Shown here piece after piece: positions 62,448 to 64,000 of a DNA stretch of 64,000 bases; the stretch's first letter is position 1, and each line of letters opens with the position of its first letter. The notes beneath the pieces are model-generated. The model did no database searches. It was not told the DNA's origin and saw only the letters and a program-made list of their open reading frames with translations. Position numbers and translations under genes: made by a program. Origin of the DNA: Calamus simplicifolius (taxonomy: Eukaryota; Streptophyta; Magnoliopsida; Arecales; Arecaceae); assembly GCA_900491605.1 (NCBI GenBank), contig UESW01003900.1, forward strand, positions 981,147 to 1,045,146. Reading direction: 5' to 3'.

Positions 62448-64000
62448 TTGAACCCACCTGAACCAACCCAGAAATTAGAAGTGGCTAAACCAGAAGAGAG
62501 AAGAAATGAAAAAGAAAAGGAATTCAATGATCAAGCAATCATACCTAAAGCCCCATTCCCTAGTGCTTTAGAATCTCCTTTGCCTTCAGATAAGAAGAAT
62601 ATAAAAATGAATGAGATGCTTGAGTTATTTAAGCAAGTCCAAATAAACTTACCTCTTCTCGATGCTATCAAGCAAGTTCCAGCTTATGCCAAATTTTTGA
62701 AGGATCTATGCACACAAAAACGGAAAGCCAAGACACAAATACCAAAAAAGATACATTTGACTGAGCAAGTCAGCTCAGTTGTTCAGCAAATAACCCCACC
62801 CAAACTAAAAGATCCTGGTACCCCGATTATATCATGTGTCATAGGAAACTTCACAATCAAGAAAGCATTATTAGATTTGGGTGCGAGTGTAAACCTTCTC
62901 CCAAGTTCAGTATATGAATTATTTGGATTTGGAGAGTTGAAACCCACGACAGTAACACTACAATTGGCAGATAGATCAGTCAAAGAACCTCGTGGAATAT
63001 TGGAAGATGTATTAGTAAAGGTGGATGAATTCTATTTTCCTGTCGACTTCCTTGTGTTGGATATGGAATCTAGCGGTAATCCTAACCAAATTCCCATCAT
63101 CCTTGGAAGACCTTTTCTAGCTACTGCTAATGCATGCATAAATTGTAGAACAGGTGTGATGGATGTATCTTTTGGAAACAAGAAGATGAGATTAAATATT
63201 TTTAATGCTTCCCAAGGACCACCTGTGTATGATTTAAATGAAGTAAATATGATAGAGGAAGTAGTAGATAAGAAATTCCAAAGTTTGATTGATTCGGATC
63301 CTTTACAAACATGTCTTACACATTTTGGAATAGATGACTTTGATATTGATGAGTATACCAAAGAGATAAACATGTTATTAGAACCACCTAAGTTTGACAC
63401 CATCCCGCCATGGACTATAAAATATGAACCACTTCCAACTAAACCAAGTCCTTTAATACCATCCTTGGAAGAACCACCCCAACTAGAATTGAAACCTCTT
63501 CCAGATGACTTAAAATATTCATTCCTTGGACCCAATGATACCCTTCCAGTAATCATTGCATCTACCCTAACCTCTGAGCAAGAAGATAAATTGGTAGATG
63601 TACTTAAAGAACATAAAGAGGCAATTGGATGGACAATAGCTGATCTTAAGGGAATTGACCCTTCCGTTTGCATGCACCACATTCATAGTGAAATTGAAGC
63701 CAAACCACATAGAGACATGCAACGAAGGCTAAATCCAAACATGAGGGATGTTGTTAAGAAAGAAGTAGTAAAATGGCTTGATGCTGGTATTATTTATCCA
63801 ATTTCAGATAGCCAATGGGTCAGTCCAATCCAAGTAGTACCTAAAAAATCGGGTATTACCGTGATTAAAAATGAAAAGGGCGAATCAATTCCTACTCGCA
63901 CATCAACTAGTTGGAGAGTGTGTATAGATTATCGAAAGTTGAATGCCGTGACTAGGAAAGACCACTTTCCTTTGCCTTTTATCGATCAAATTCTAGAACG
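62448..64000 (+). CDS. Athila protease and reverse transcriptase start (partial)
   Basis: Open without a stop from about 62448 to the window end, more than 500 codons. Protease at about 62830-63140: KALLDLGASVNLLPSS (catalytic Asp codon 62874-62876) and IPIILGRPFLATANA. After a linker, IGWTIADLKGIDPSVCMHHI and VVKKEVVKWLDAGIIYPISD mark the entry to RT, followed by WVSPIQVVPKKSG and SWRVCIDYRKLNAVTRKDHF, up to the finger/palm border. The YVDD box, RNase H and integrase are outside. One base is missing near 62446 (AGAAGTGGAAAACATTG) relative to the gag-linker frame. Confidence 0.9.
   Translation, partial: MNPPEPTQKLEVAKPEERRNEKEKEFNDQAIIPKAPFPSALESPLPSDKKNIKMNEMLELFKQVQINLPLLDAIKQVPAYAKFLKDLCTQKRKAKTQIPKKIHLTEQVSSVVQQITPPKLKDPGTPIISCVIGNFTIKKALLDLGASVNLLPSSVYELFGFGELKPTTVTLQLADRSVKEPRGILEDVLVKVDEFYFPVDFLVLDMESSGNPNQIPIILGRPFLATANACINCRTGVMDVSFGNKKMRLNIFNASQGPPVYDLNEVNMIEEVVDKKFQSLIDSDPLQTCLTHFGIDDFDIDEYTKEINMLLEPPKFDTIPPWTIKYEPLPTKPSPLIPSLEEPPQLELKPLPDDLKYSFLGPNDTLPVIIASTLTSEQEDKLVDVLKEHKEAIGWTIADLKGIDPSVCMHHIHSEIEAKPHRDMQRRLNPNMRDVVKKEVVKWLDAGIIYPISDSQWVSPIQVVPKKSGITVIKNEKGESIPTRTSTSWRVCIDYRKLNAVTRKDHFPLPFIDQILE

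Larger units (their letters stand above)
59015..64000 (+). mobile_element. Ty3/gypsy Athila-lineage element, 5' part
   Basis: LTR 59015-60208, tRNA-Asp primer site, long leader, gag, protease, start of RT, running off the window. Gag type, DLGASVNLLPSS protease and primer choice are those of Athila. It lies in the Tat-2 accessory gene. Confidence 0.9.

Noticed and set aside
61078..64000. Athila as possible host gene
   Set aside because: Gag, zinc knuckle, DLGAS protease, tRNA-Asp primer site and LTR all identify a retrotransposon.

Overview
This is a plant nuclear window made almost entirely of nested LTR retrotransposons, with an old endogenous pararetrovirus (EPRV) remnant at the left edge. 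I see no host protein-coding gene and no tRNA, rRNA or CRISPR locus. The element set (SIRE-type Copia, Tat and Athila Gypsy, a Del/Tekay-like Gypsy, a caulimovirid relic) is typical of flowering plants. GC-rich Tat and long-LTR elements suggest a large-genome monocot, but the species cannot be fixed from sequence.

Layout. 1-3847: rearranged caulimovirid fragments (coat/zinc-knuckle on minus; protease, RNase H tail and a second ORF on plus). 3848-8097: decayed minus-strand Ty1/copia whose 5' LTR is split by the next element. 8117-42042: a minus-strand Ty3/gypsy Tat element with perfect AAGAG target-site duplications (TSDs), carrying gag, protease, a deleted RT, RNase H tail and integrase on minus, plus a spliced accessory gene on the PLUS strand. 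SIRE-1 (17644-34405) sits in the Tat integrase at TGTAC. A young long-LTR Gypsy with almost no coding capacity (24636-32675) sits inside SIRE-1. A tandem duplication (about 19 kb) then repeated the Tat 3' part plus SIRE; the second SIRE copy is now a solo LTR (36641-38135).

42342-52574: SIRE-2, a nearly complete minus-strand SIRE element with two about 1.5-kb LTRs, gag-pol and a 3' ORF. 52580-54860: a degenerate array of about 60-bp repeats. 54864-55309: a Mutator-like MITE. 55310-56268: AT-rich unique DNA. 56269-59014: 3' end of a second Tat element (LTR with a 25-bp tandem array, then the plus-strand accessory gene), cut by a plus-strand Athila element (59015 to the window end) with LTR, tRNA-Asp primer site, gag, protease and the start of RT.

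Relations. Oldest to youngest on the left: Copia, Tat, SIRE-1, duplication and long-LTR Gypsy. The clearest leads are the multi-exon antisense accessory gene of Tat, the stitched duplication junction at 34405-34409, and a repeated GTCG(G/A)CTCC motif array in both the SIRE U3 promoter region and the gap upstream of the SIRE 3' ORF. Most coding regions carry stops or single-base frameshifts.
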